This document shows, in pieces, positions 34,057-41,095 of a stretch of DNA of 43,611 bases. Every line of letters begins with the position of its first letter. Positions within the stretch are counted from its first letter, which is position 1. The notes beneath the pieces are model-generated. The model did not search any database, was not told the origin of the DNA, and worked only from the letters and a program-made list of their open reading frames with translations. The translations under genes were made by a program, and so were the position numbers. This stretch comes from Microtetraspora fusca (lineage in GTDB: Bacteria > Actinomycetota > Actinomycetes > Streptosporangiales > Streptosporangiaceae): contig NZ_BBYK01000086.1 of NCBI RefSeq assembly GCF_001570365.1, positions 1 to 43,611 of the forward strand. The letters run 5' to 3'.

Positions 34057-34743
34057 GTGAGACTGACGCCCACAGAGCGGGATCGGCTGCTGCTGTTCAC
34101 AGCGGCCGAGCTGGCCCGCTCCCGGCGGGCCAGGGGCTTGCGGCTCAACGTGCCCGAGGCGACCGCGCTGATCGCGGACACCGTGTGCGAGGCGGCCCGC
34201 GCGGGCGCGCGGTTGGCGGACGCGATCGAGGCGGGCCGCGGTCTCCTCGGCCCAGACGACGTGCTGCCCGGCGTGCCCGACATCGTGACCGAGATCCAGG
34301 TCGAGGCCGTCTTCGACGACGGCACCCGGCTCGCCGTCGTCACCGACCCGTTCGGCGGCGGCTCGCTCGGCGACGACGCCCCCGGCGCGGTCCTGGCCGC
34401 CGAGCCCCCGGCCGGCGAGGAGGAGCCGGTGGAAACCGTCGAGATCGAGGTGGTCAACACCGCCACCGTCCCGATCAGCGTGACCTCGCACTTCCACTTC
34501 TTCGAGGTCAACCCGCTGCTGCGGTTCGACCGCGCCGCCGCCTACGGCCGCCGGCTGGCCGTCCCCGCGGGCTCCACGATCCGGTTCGACCCCGGCGCCC
34601 GCCGTACGGTTCCGCTGGTCCCCATCGGCGGCGCGCGGGTGGCGATCGGCTTCGCGGGCCTGGTGGACGGCCCGCTGGACGCGCCCGGCGCGTTCGAGAC
34701 CGCGATGGAGCGGGCGCGGGCCTGCGGATATCTGGGGGCGTGA
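34057..34743 (+). CDS. ureAB: Urease gamma-beta subunit fusion (UreA-UreB)
   Basis: A 228-residue fusion. Residues about 1-95 are the gamma subunit (LTPTERDRLLLFTAAELARSRRARGLRLNVPEATALIADTVCEAARAG, then VPDIVTEIQVEAVFDDGTRLAVVTDPF). After an acidic/Pro linker, residues about 125-228 are the beta subunit (VNTATVPISVTSHFHFFEVNPLLRFDRAAAYGRRLAVPAGSTIRFDPG, and FAGLVDGPLD). The canonical gamma LNYPE is LNVPE here. The GTG at 34057 has GGAGGAAG about 5 bases upstream, clearly better than the upstream in-frame ATG at 34018. Its stop overlaps the ATG of the alpha-subunit gene. Such fusions exist in actinomycetes, but here no ureE, ureF, ureG or ureD follows. Confidence 0.93.
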   Translation: MRLTPTERDRLLLFTAAELARSRRARGLRLNVPEATALIADTVCEAARAGARLADAIEAGRGLLGPDDVLPGVPDIVTEIQVEAVFDDGTRLAVVTDPFGGGSLGDDAPGAVLAAEPPAGEEEPVETVEIEVVNTATVPISVTSHFHFFEVNPLLRFDRAAAYGRRLAVPAGSTIRFDPGARRTVPLVPIGGARVAIGFAGLVDGPLDAPGAFETAMERARACGYLGA

Positions 34744-36386
34744 TGAGTCTGTACGGCTACCGCAAGGGCGACCGGGTACGGCTGGGCGACTCGGGACTGG
34801 TCGTCGAGGTCGAGCACGACTCGCAGAAGCGGGGCGAGGAGTTCCTGGCCGGGTTCGGCAAGACCGCCAGGGACGGGCTGCACCTGAAGGCCGCCTCCGT
34901 ACGCGACACCTGCGACCTGGTGATCAGCAACGTGCTGATCCTGGACCCGGTCCTGGGCGTGCGCAGCGCCTCGATCGGCGTGCGCGAGGGCCGGATCCAC
35001 GCGATCGGCCGCGCCGGCAACCCCGACACGCTCGACGGCGTGGACGTGGTGGTGGGCACCGGCACCACGATCGTGTCGGGCGAGGGCCTGATCGCGACGG
35101 CCGGCGCGATCGACACCCACGTCCACCTGCTCTCGCCGCGGATCATGGAGGCGTCGCTGGCCTCCGGCGTGACGACGATCATCGGCCAGGAGTTCGGCCC
35201 GGTGTGGGGCGTCGGGGTGAACTCGCCCTGGGCGCTGCGGCACGCGTTCAACGCCTTCGACGCCTGGCCGGTCAACATCGGCTTCCTGGCCCGCGGCTCG
35301 TCCTCCCACTCCGCGCCTCTCGTCGAGGCCCTGGTCGAGGGCGGCGCGTCCGGCTTCAAGGTGCACGAGGACATGGGCGCGCACACCCGCGCCCTGGACA
35401 CCGCCCTGACCGTCGCCGAGGAGTACGACGTCCAGGTGGCGCTGCACACGGACGGGCTGAACGAATGCCTGTCCGTGGAGGACACCCTGTCCGTGCTCTC
35501 CGGGAGGACGATCCACGCGTTCCACATCGAGGGCTGCGGCGGCGGGCACGTGCCCAACGTGCTCAAGCTGGCCGGGGTGCCGAACGTGATCGGCTCCTCC
35601 ACCAACCCGACGCTGCCGTTCGGCCGCGACGCCCTCGCCGAGCACCACGGCATGATCGTCTCGGTGCACGATCTCAAGCTCGACCTGCCCGGCGACGCGG
35701 CGCTCGCCAGGGACCGGATCAGGGCGGGGACCATGGGCGCCGAAGACGTCCTGCACGACCTGGGCGTCATCGGCATCACCTCCTCCGACGCGCAGGGCAT
35801 GGGCCGGGCCGGGGAGACCGTCAGGCGCACGTTCGCCATGGCCGGCAAGATGAAGGCCGAGCGCGGCGCCCCCGACCGGCACGACAACGAGCGCGTGCTG
35901 CGCTACCTGGCCAAGCTGACGGTCAACCCCGCCATCGCGCACGGCCTGTCCCACGAGGTCGGCACGCTCGAGGTGGGCAAGCTCGCCGACATCGTGCTCT
36001 GGCGCCCGGCCTACTTCGGGGCCAAGCCGCAGCTCGTCCTGAAGGCGGGCTTCCCCGCGTACGGCGTGACCGGCGACCCGAACGCCTCCACCGACGTCTG
36101 CGAGCCGCTGGTGCTCGGCCCGCAGTTCGGCGCGCACGGCGCGACCGCCGCCGACCTCTCGGTCGCCTTCGTCGCGCAGGCCGCCGCGTCCGGCGACCGC
36201 ATGCCCACCCGCAGGCGCCGGGTCGGGGTGCGCGGCACCCGCGGCATCGGCCCCGCCTCGATGGTGCACAACGCCCGCCTGGGCCGCGTGGACGTCGATC
36301 CGCACGGCCGCGTCTCCCTGGACGGCGAGCCGGTCGAGTCCGGCCCCGCCGACTCCGTTTCCCTGAACCGTCTCTACTTCCTCTGA
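34743..36386 (+). CDS. ureC: Divergent urease alpha subunit (UreC-like)
   Basis: A 547-residue amidohydrolase of the urease alpha family. Nickel ligands and catalytic residues align with Klebsiella UreC at a constant offset: H126 and H128 (IDTHVH), K206 carbamylation site and H208 (FKVHEDMG), H235 (ALHTDG), H261 (HIEGCGGGH), H309 in the flap, R325 and D349 (SSDAQGMGR). So the binuclear site looks intact. The flap differs: MVCHHL of typical ureases is IVSVHDL, so the flap cysteine is V308 and the second histidine is D310. HEDWG is HEDMG. The length of 547 is near the usual 567-570, with shortening mainly before the first HxH and between it and K206. The ATG overlaps the ureAB stop. Function may be on a substituted urea. 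Confidence 0.9.
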   Translation: MSLYGYRKGDRVRLGDSGLVVEVEHDSQKRGEEFLAGFGKTARDGLHLKAASVRDTCDLVISNVLILDPVLGVRSASIGVREGRIHAIGRAGNPDTLDGVDVVVGTGTTIVSGEGLIATAGAIDTHVHLLSPRIMEASLASGVTTIIGQEFGPVWGVGVNSPWALRHAFNAFDAWPVNIGFLARGSSSHSAPLVEALVEGGASGFKVHEDMGAHTRALDTALTVAEEYDVQVALHTDGLNECLSVEDTLSVLSGRTIHAFHIEGCGGGHVPNVLKLAGVPNVIGSSTNPTLPFGRDALAEHHGMIVSVHDLKLDLPGDAALARDRIRAGTMGAEDVLHDLGVIGITSSDAQGMGRAGETVRRTFAMAGKMKAERGAPDRHDNERVLRYLAKLTVNPAIAHGLSHEVGTLEVGKLADIVLWRPAYFGAKPQLVLKAGFPAYGVTGDPNASTDVCEPLVLGPQFGAHGATAADLSVAFVAQAAASGDRMPTRRRRVGVRGTRGIGPASMVHNARLGRVDVDPHGRVSLDGEPVESGPADSVSLNRLYFL

Positions 36387-36398
36387 GGAGCGATCCCC

Positions 36399-37385
36399 GT
36401 GTTCATGCCGCCGGAATGGCACCCGCACAGTCGTACCTGGATGTCGTGGCCCGTCGGCTACGCCCTGGACCGGCCGGAGGCGTCGTACCGGGCGTGGTCT
36501 GCGGTCGCCAACGCGATCGTGCGCCACGAGCCCGTCACGATGCTGGTCGACCCGTCCGAGCGGGCGTCCGCGGCCGCCTGGCTCGACCCGCGGGTCGAGG
36601 TGATCGAGCAGCCGCTCGACGACTGCTGGATGCGCGACAACGGCCCCACCTTCGTGTTCGACGGCGGGCGGCTCAAGGGGATCGACTGGACCTTCAACGG
36701 CTGGGGCTGGGCCCCGCACGAGAAGGACGACCTGGTCGCCGCGTCCATCCTCGACCGGGTGGGCGTGCCGCGCCATCGCACCGCGATGGTCGGCGAGGGC
36801 GGCGGCATCCACGTGGACGGCGAGGGCACGGTCATCGTCACCGAGACCGTCCAGCTCGACCCCCGCCGCAACCCGGGCTGGACGAAGGCGGACGCCGAGG
36901 CCGAGCTGCGCGCCCTGCTGGGCGTCGAGAAGGTGATCTGGCTCCCCCGCGGCCTGACCGCCGATTACGGCGGCTACGGCACGAACGGCCACGTGGACCT
37001 GCTGGCCTCGTTCGTACGGCCCGGCCTGGTGCTCTGCCACGTGCAGCCCGACCCGGCGCACCCCGACCACGAGGTCACCCGGGAGAACCTCGCGATCCTG
37101 CATGCCGCCACGGACGCCAAGGGCCGCCCTCTTGAGGTGATCGAGCTGCCCGCCCCCACCGTCCTGGAGGCGGACGGCAAGCTCGTCGACTACTCGTACA
37201 TCAACCACTACCTCGCCAACGGCCTGGCCCTGCTCTGCTCCTTCGACGACCCGAGGGACGCCGAGACCGCCGACCTCTTCGCGAAGCTCTTCCCCGACCG
37301 CGCGATCGCGTCGGTCGACGCCCGCGACATCTTCGCGCTCGGCGGCGGCATCCACTGCATCACCCAGCAGCAGCCCGCGACCTGA
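36399..37385 (+). CDS. aguA: Agmatine deiminase family protein
   Basis: A 328-residue enzyme of the agmatine/peptidylarginine deiminase family. Agmatine deiminase converts agmatine to N-carbamoylputrescine and ammonia. Visible motifs are MFMPPEWHPHSRTWMSWP at the N terminus, DDCWMRDNGPTFV, EGGGIHVDGEGTVIVTE, GTNGHVDLLASFV and the catalytic cysteine C320 in GGGIHCITQQQP. The GTG at 36399 has GAGGAG about 8 bases upstream. It starts 12 bases after the urease alpha stop, so the three genes form one operon. The enzyme's ureido product is a mono-substituted urea, which offers a possible substrate for the urease-like enzyme. A related guanidino substrate cannot be excluded. Confidence 0.88.
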   Translation: MFMPPEWHPHSRTWMSWPVGYALDRPEASYRAWSAVANAIVRHEPVTMLVDPSERASAAAWLDPRVEVIEQPLDDCWMRDNGPTFVFDGGRLKGIDWTFNGWGWAPHEKDDLVAASILDRVGVPRHRTAMVGEGGGIHVDGEGTVIVTETVQLDPRRNPGWTKADAEAELRALLGVEKVIWLPRGLTADYGGYGTNGHVDLLASFVRPGLVLCHVQPDPAHPDHEVTRENLAILHAATDAKGRPLEVIELPAPTVLEADGKLVDYSYINHYLANGLALLCSFDDPRDAETADLFAKLFPDRAIASVDARDIFALGGGIHCITQQQPAT

Positions 37386-37394
37386 CCCGCACGC

Positions 37395-37427
37395 CCCGGC
37401 CGGTTTCCCACCCCGAAACCGGCCGGG
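37395..37427. terminator. Perfect 13-bp stem terminator hairpin
   Basis: CCCGGCCGGTTTC (37395-37407) pairs perfectly with GAAACCGGCCGGG (37415-37427) around a 7-base loop. It lies just after the agmatine deiminase gene and before the convergent NUDIX gene, and could stop both transcripts. Confidence 0.85.
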
Positions 37428-37482
37428 AAGCACCACCCGCGCGGCGTCGGCCTCCGTAGGACCCGGTTCGTACAGGCGCGGG

Positions 37483-37998
37483 CTAGCGTGCGGGGGCCGC
37501 GAGGTGGGCGAACTCGGGGTGATGCCAGGGGAGCCGGACCGGCTCCGTCGGGATCTCACCGGCGTAGAGGCGCTCCAGCACGCCCGCCAGCCCCCAGGGG
37601 ACGACGTTCTCCGTCGTGGCCCGGATCTCCGTGAACGGCCACCATCGGTGCCCGGTGATGTACGTGCGCTCGTGGCGTTCGAGACCCGCCGAGTCCAGGT
37701 CGAAGGCGGGCGCCCGGAGGAAGAAGAACGACTCCACGGAGAACCGGATCCGGCCGTCCCACTCCGCCCTCCAGTGGCCGGAGGTGGTGGCGACGACGGG
37801 CCCCAGGTCCTCCGGCGCGACCCGGTGGCCGGTCTCCTCGCGCAGCTCACGCGCCGCCGCCACGTTGAGCGGCTCCCCCTTGGCGATGCCGCCACCGGGG
37901 GTGAACCAGATGGCCTCCACGCTGCTGAAGAGCAGGAGCCGGTCGTCGTCGTCCGCGAGAAGAACCCGCGCGGTCGGGCGCTTGATGAAACGAGGCAT
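37483..37998 (-). CDS. NUDIX hydrolase
   Basis: A 171-residue NUDIX protein. The box is complete: G36-x5-E42-x7-R50-E51-L-x-E54-E55-x-G57 in GGIAKGEPLNVAAARELREETG. Members hydrolyse nucleoside diphosphates linked to another group; the substrate here is not evident. The ATG at 37998 has TAGGCT at leaderless spacing and no ribosome binding site. It converges with the agmatine deiminase operon at the hairpin and is divergent from the ADP-ribosylglycohydrolase gene; the pairing is suggestive of ADP-ribose metabolism but not proof. Confidence 0.92.
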   Translation of the reverse strand: MPRFIKRPTARVLLADDDDRLLLFSSVEAIWFTPGGGIAKGEPLNVAAARELREETGHRVAPEDLGPVVATTSGHWRAEWDGRIRFSVESFFFLRAPAFDLDSAGLERHERTYITGHRWWPFTEIRATTENVVPWGLAGVLERLYAGEIPTEPVRLPWHHPEFAHLAAPAR

Positions 37999-38010
37999 GA
38001 TCGGAGCCTA
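37999..38010 (-). promoter_or_regulatory. Putative leaderless -10 element before NUDIX gene
   Basis: On the minus strand TAGGCT (38005-38010) ends six bases before the ATG at 37998. No ribosome binding site is visible. GTCACC about 18 bases further up is a possible -35. Confidence 0.4.
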
Positions 38011-38115
38011 AACGGACCACTTTCGCGGGTGACGCGGCTCACCCTCGCCCCTGCCGGGCCGCGTGATGTTCCGTGATGCCAACCAGTGGGATACCCGGAC
38101 AACGTGAAGGAGAGC

Positions 38116-39252
38116 ATGGATTTGGACGCCAGGGCACGAGACGCGGCATATCAGGGCAGTGCGCCGGAAGAAGCGGGGACGGCAGGCGGCGTACGGCACT
38201 TCGGGGACAGGGTCCGGGGGTGCCTACTGGGCGGAGCGATCGGCGACGCGCTCGGCGCGCCCGTGGAGTTCGACTCGATCGCCGCGATCCGCCACGTCCA
38301 CGGCGCGGCCGGGGTGACCGATCTCGTGCACGACCGGCGTGGCGCCCGCGGCCTGATCACCGACGACACCCAGATGACGCTCTTCACCGTGGAGGGGCTC
38401 ATCCGCGCCCGGAGCCGGGACGTCGGCGGCGCGGAGGTGGCCGTCATCCGCAACGCCTACCTGCGCTGGCTCGACACGCAGGACCACCGGCTGCCGCCGC
38501 CGGCCGACGGCCTCGTCCGCACCGGCCGGCTTCGTGAGGAGGCGTGGCTGTACTCGCGCCGCGCTCCCGGAAACGCCTGCCTGTCCGGACTGCGCTCGGA
38601 ACTCGGCCCGCTCGCGGCTCCCGGGATGCCCGGACCGGTCAACCCGGGGTCCAAGGGGTGCGGCACGGTGATGCGGTCCGCGCCGTTCGGGCTGGCCGCC
38701 GCCGATGCGCGCCGCGCCTTCCGGCTCGCCGCCGAGTGCGCCCAGATCACCCACGGGCACCCCACCGGCTATCTCGCCGCCGGGGCCTGCGCGGCACTCG
38801 TCTTCTTCCTCGTACGGGACACGCCGCTGGAGCGGGCCGTCGACAGCACCCTCGACCTGCTCGGCACACACCCCGGCCACGGGGAGACCACCGCCGCGCT
38901 CCGGGCCGCGGTCGCCCTGGCGGCGAAGGGGGACCCGTCGCCCGAGGCGGTCGAGTCCCTCGGCGGCGCGTGGATCGCGGAGGAGGCCCTGGCGATCGCC
39001 GTCTACTGCGCCCTGGTCGGCGGGGAGGACGTGGAGCGGGCGCTGCTGCTCGCGGTCAACCACTCCGGCGACAGCGACTCCACCGGCGCGATCTGCGGCA
39101 ACCTCCTGGGCGCGCGGTACGGCGAGGCCGCGCTCCCCGGGCGCTGGCTGTCCCGGCTCGAAGGCCGTGACTCCATCGCGCGGCTCGCCGACGACTTCGT
39201 CACCGCGTTCACCGGCGGCGACCTCCCGGCCGACGCCTATCCCGGCTGCTGA
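38116..39252 (+). CDS. ADP-ribosylglycohydrolase family protein
   Basis: A 378-residue DraG-family hydrolase. The family start DRVRGCLLGGAIGDALGAPVEFDSI is present, and both acidic magnesium sites are visible: LITDDTQMTLFT near the N-terminal part and HSGDSDSTGAICGNLLGA near the C terminus. Family members remove ADP-ribose from proteins, nucleic acid or small molecules. The ATG at 38116 follows GAAGGAGA closely; an upstream in-frame GTG lacks a ribosome binding site. The first 40 residues precede the conserved domain. It is divergent from the NUDIX gene. Confidence 0.92.
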   Translation: MDLDARARDAAYQGSAPEEAGTAGGVRHFGDRVRGCLLGGAIGDALGAPVEFDSIAAIRHVHGAAGVTDLVHDRRGARGLITDDTQMTLFTVEGLIRARSRDVGGAEVAVIRNAYLRWLDTQDHRLPPPADGLVRTGRLREEAWLYSRRAPGNACLSGLRSELGPLAAPGMPGPVNPGSKGCGTVMRSAPFGLAAADARRAFRLAAECAQITHGHPTGYLAAGACAALVFFLVRDTPLERAVDSTLDLLGTHPGHGETTAALRAAVALAAKGDPSPEAVESLGGAWIAEEALAIAVYCALVGGEDVERALLLAVNHSGDSDSTGAICGNLLGARYGEAALPGRWLSRLEGRDSIARLADDFVTAFTGGDLPADAYPGC

Positions 39253-39393
39253 TCGGGGCCGACGCCTTCTTGAACTCGATCGGCGACCCGAACCCCGGCC
39301 CTCCCTATGCGATCGGGGTCGGCAGGCCCGTCGGGCCGGTGGCCGACGATGAAGGCGGCGAGGCCGTGGAGGTGGGGCTGGGCGCACGTGCGA

Positions 39394-39415
39394 AAGGTGG
39401 GGTGTGCCTCACCTT
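39394..39415. promoter_or_regulatory. Palindromic operator, copy 1 (secreted hydrolase promoter)
   Basis: A 22-bp inverted repeat with arms AAGGTGGGGT and GCCTCACCTT, centred 67 bp upstream of the secreted hydrolase ATG. The same element occurs at 41020-41041 before the two-component operon at almost the same distance from its ATG. Confidence 0.6.
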
Positions 39416-39459
39416 GTTTTGGGATGCCTCGGCCATGTCACCGGGCCGGTCGTGATCTC

Positions 39460-39471
39460 TACGGTGAGCGC
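39460..39471 (+). promoter_or_regulatory. Putative leaderless -10 element of the secreted hydrolase
   Basis: TACGGT (39460-39465) ends six bases before the ATG at 39472. CATGTC about 20 bases further up is shared with the histidine kinase promoter and may be the -35 region. The message should be leaderless. Confidence 0.45.
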
Positions 39472-40968
39472 ATGACAAACCGAACGAAACGGCCGGTCAG
39501 ACCGGCACCGGTCCGCTCCGCATATCGGGTGAAGACCGTGCCGGTCGCCCTGTCGGCCCTGTCCGCGCTCCTGGGACTGACCGTACTGCCGGCAGCGGCC
39601 CAGGCCGCCCCAGCCCTCACCTGGAAGGCCTGCCCTTCCGGCCAGGGCCCAGTAGAAATGGAATGCACGGCGATCGAGGTGCCGGTGGACTGGTCCGCGC
39701 CGGGTAAGGCCACGATCAAGCTGGACCTCGCCCGACTGCCCGCCACCGAGCCGTCGCTCCGCCTCGGCAGCGTTCTCGTCGTGCCCGACGGCGGTCCGGG
39801 GATCCAAGGCGTCCTCTCCTCGGCTTCGGAGTCGTTCACGAAGTTGCGCCGGCACTTCGATGTCGTCGGCTACAACCCGCGTACCAGTGCGGCAGGGCGC
39901 TATCTGCCGCCCTCGTGCGGGGTTCCCGGGCTGCCGCTCAACGACCCGCGTGACCGCGCCGCGTACGAGGCCCAGGCTGCCGCCCTGGAACGCCTGGTCG
40001 ATCGGTGCCGCCAGGACGACACGACCGGCCTGGCCGACCACCTGGACTCGGAATCGGTGGCCAGGGACATGGAGGCCATCCGAACCGCCCTCGGCCAGGA
40101 CAGGCTCACCATGCTGGCCTTCTCCTACGGCGGGGTTCCGGCCGCCGCCTACGCGCGGCTTTACCCTGGGCACGTCCGAGCAGTGGTTTTCGACAGCACG
40201 CCTGACTCGACGGTGGGCTGGCGCGGTATGGAACGCGCGCAACTTCGCACGACTGAGGCGGCGTTCAAGCGCTTCACCACCTGGTGCGCCGGTGACGACG
40301 CGTGCGCCCTGCGAGGGCGGAACGTGCGCACGCTCTGGCGCAAGCTGATCAAGAGCACCGGCCGCAGGCCCGTCACGTACGCCTCCGCCCGGCTGGGCGA
40401 GATCAGACTGACCGATTTGCACCTCAAGGCGCTGGCCCGGACGGTCCTCCCCGTTCCGGAGAAGGCGCCGGAGTTCGCCGACGCGCTGCTCAAGGCGAGC
40501 AAGGGCGACTTCGCCTGGTTCGGCGAGCAGGTCCTGGGCATCTCCGCGAGCTGGAGCTCGCCGGGCGCGGCGGCGACCCGGTGCCCGGATGGCCTGGTCA
40601 GGCTGGGGTACGAGGCGCTCGTCAGCGACCGCCGTTACAGCGAGCGGATCTCCCGCGATTTCGGCGGCGGAGTCGGCACCGGGCTGGAGGCCCTGGCCTG
40701 CTCCGGCTGGCGGCACCGGCCGGTGAACCCGCCACGCCCCCTACCGGCCGGCCTGCCTCCTGCGCTGGGTCTCGGCGGCGACCGTGACTTCCCGGTCACC
40801 GAGCTCCTGGTGAGGAGGATCCCCGGCTCGGTCACCGTCCGCTATGACGGCCCCGTCCACGTCGCCTATCTGCGGGCGAAGGACCCGTGCGTGACGGGGT
40901 ACGCCGACCGGTATCTGACGGCGCTGACCTTGCCCCCCGCGGGCACCCTCTGCTCGCCCCGGCAGTGA
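39472..40968 (+). CDS. Secreted alpha/beta hydrolase, tripeptidyl aminopeptidase-like
   Basis: A 498-residue exported alpha/beta hydrolase. The N terminus has a basic segment, a hydrophobic core (VPVALSALSALLGLTVLPAAAQA) and a likely signal-peptidase site near AQAAP. The mature part resembles the secreted tripeptidyl aminopeptidase/SlpD group: CTAIEVPVDW, the nucleophile elbow AFSYGGVPAA, and C-terminal GPVHVAYLRAKDPCV with the probable catalytic histidine. The usual GGPGGSG oxyanion loop reads DGGPGIQG, a mild deviation. The ATG at 39472 sits at leaderless spacing behind TACGGT. The promoter palindrome is shared with the neighbouring two-component operon, which probably controls it. The substrate is unknown; members of this group often remove N-terminal peptides outside the cell. 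Confidence 0.85.
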   Translation: MTNRTKRPVRPAPVRSAYRVKTVPVALSALSALLGLTVLPAAAQAAPALTWKACPSGQGPVEMECTAIEVPVDWSAPGKATIKLDLARLPATEPSLRLGSVLVVPDGGPGIQGVLSSASESFTKLRRHFDVVGYNPRTSAAGRYLPPSCGVPGLPLNDPRDRAAYEAQAAALERLVDRCRQDDTTGLADHLDSESVARDMEAIRTALGQDRLTMLAFSYGGVPAAAYARLYPGHVRAVVFDSTPDSTVGWRGMERAQLRTTEAAFKRFTTWCAGDDACALRGRNVRTLWRKLIKSTGRRPVTYASARLGEIRLTDLHLKALARTVLPVPEKAPEFADALLKASKGDFAWFGEQVLGISASWSSPGAAATRCPDGLVRLGYEALVSDRRYSERISRDFGGGVGTGLEALACSGWRHRPVNPPRPLPAGLPPALGLGGDRDFPVTELLVRRIPGSVTVRYDGPVHVAYLRAKDPCVTGYADRYLTALTLPPAGTLCSPRQ

Positions 40969-41019
40969 TGACACAGCGGAAAACCTGCCCATACGCTGCT
41001 CGGGCCGCGACTCGGGGAA

Positions 41020-41041
41020 AGGTGGGGTTTACCTCACCTTT
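41020..41041. promoter_or_regulatory. Palindromic operator, copy 2 (two-component operon promoter)
   Basis: Arms AAGGTGGGGT and ACCTCACCTT form a 22-bp inverted repeat with one mismatch, 54 bases before the histidine kinase ATG. It is nearly identical to copy 1 at 39394-39415. It lies upstream of the putative -35, a position suited to an activator such as the response regulator of this operon. Confidence 0.6.
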
Positions 41042-41083
41042 TTCTGGGATATCCGGGTCATGTCGTCGAGCCGTGCCGATGCC

Positions 41084-41095
41084 TAGGGTTGGCGC
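41084..41095 (+). promoter_or_regulatory. Putative leaderless -10 element of the two-component operon
   Basis: TAGGGT (41084-41089) ends six bases before the ATG at 41096, in the same place as TACGGT before the secreted hydrolase. There is no ribosome binding site. Confidence 0.45.

Noticed and set aside
34542-38117. Leftward open frame of about 1190 codons over the urease and agmatine deiminase genes
   Set aside because: Antisense to three recognised genes and without protein-like composition.
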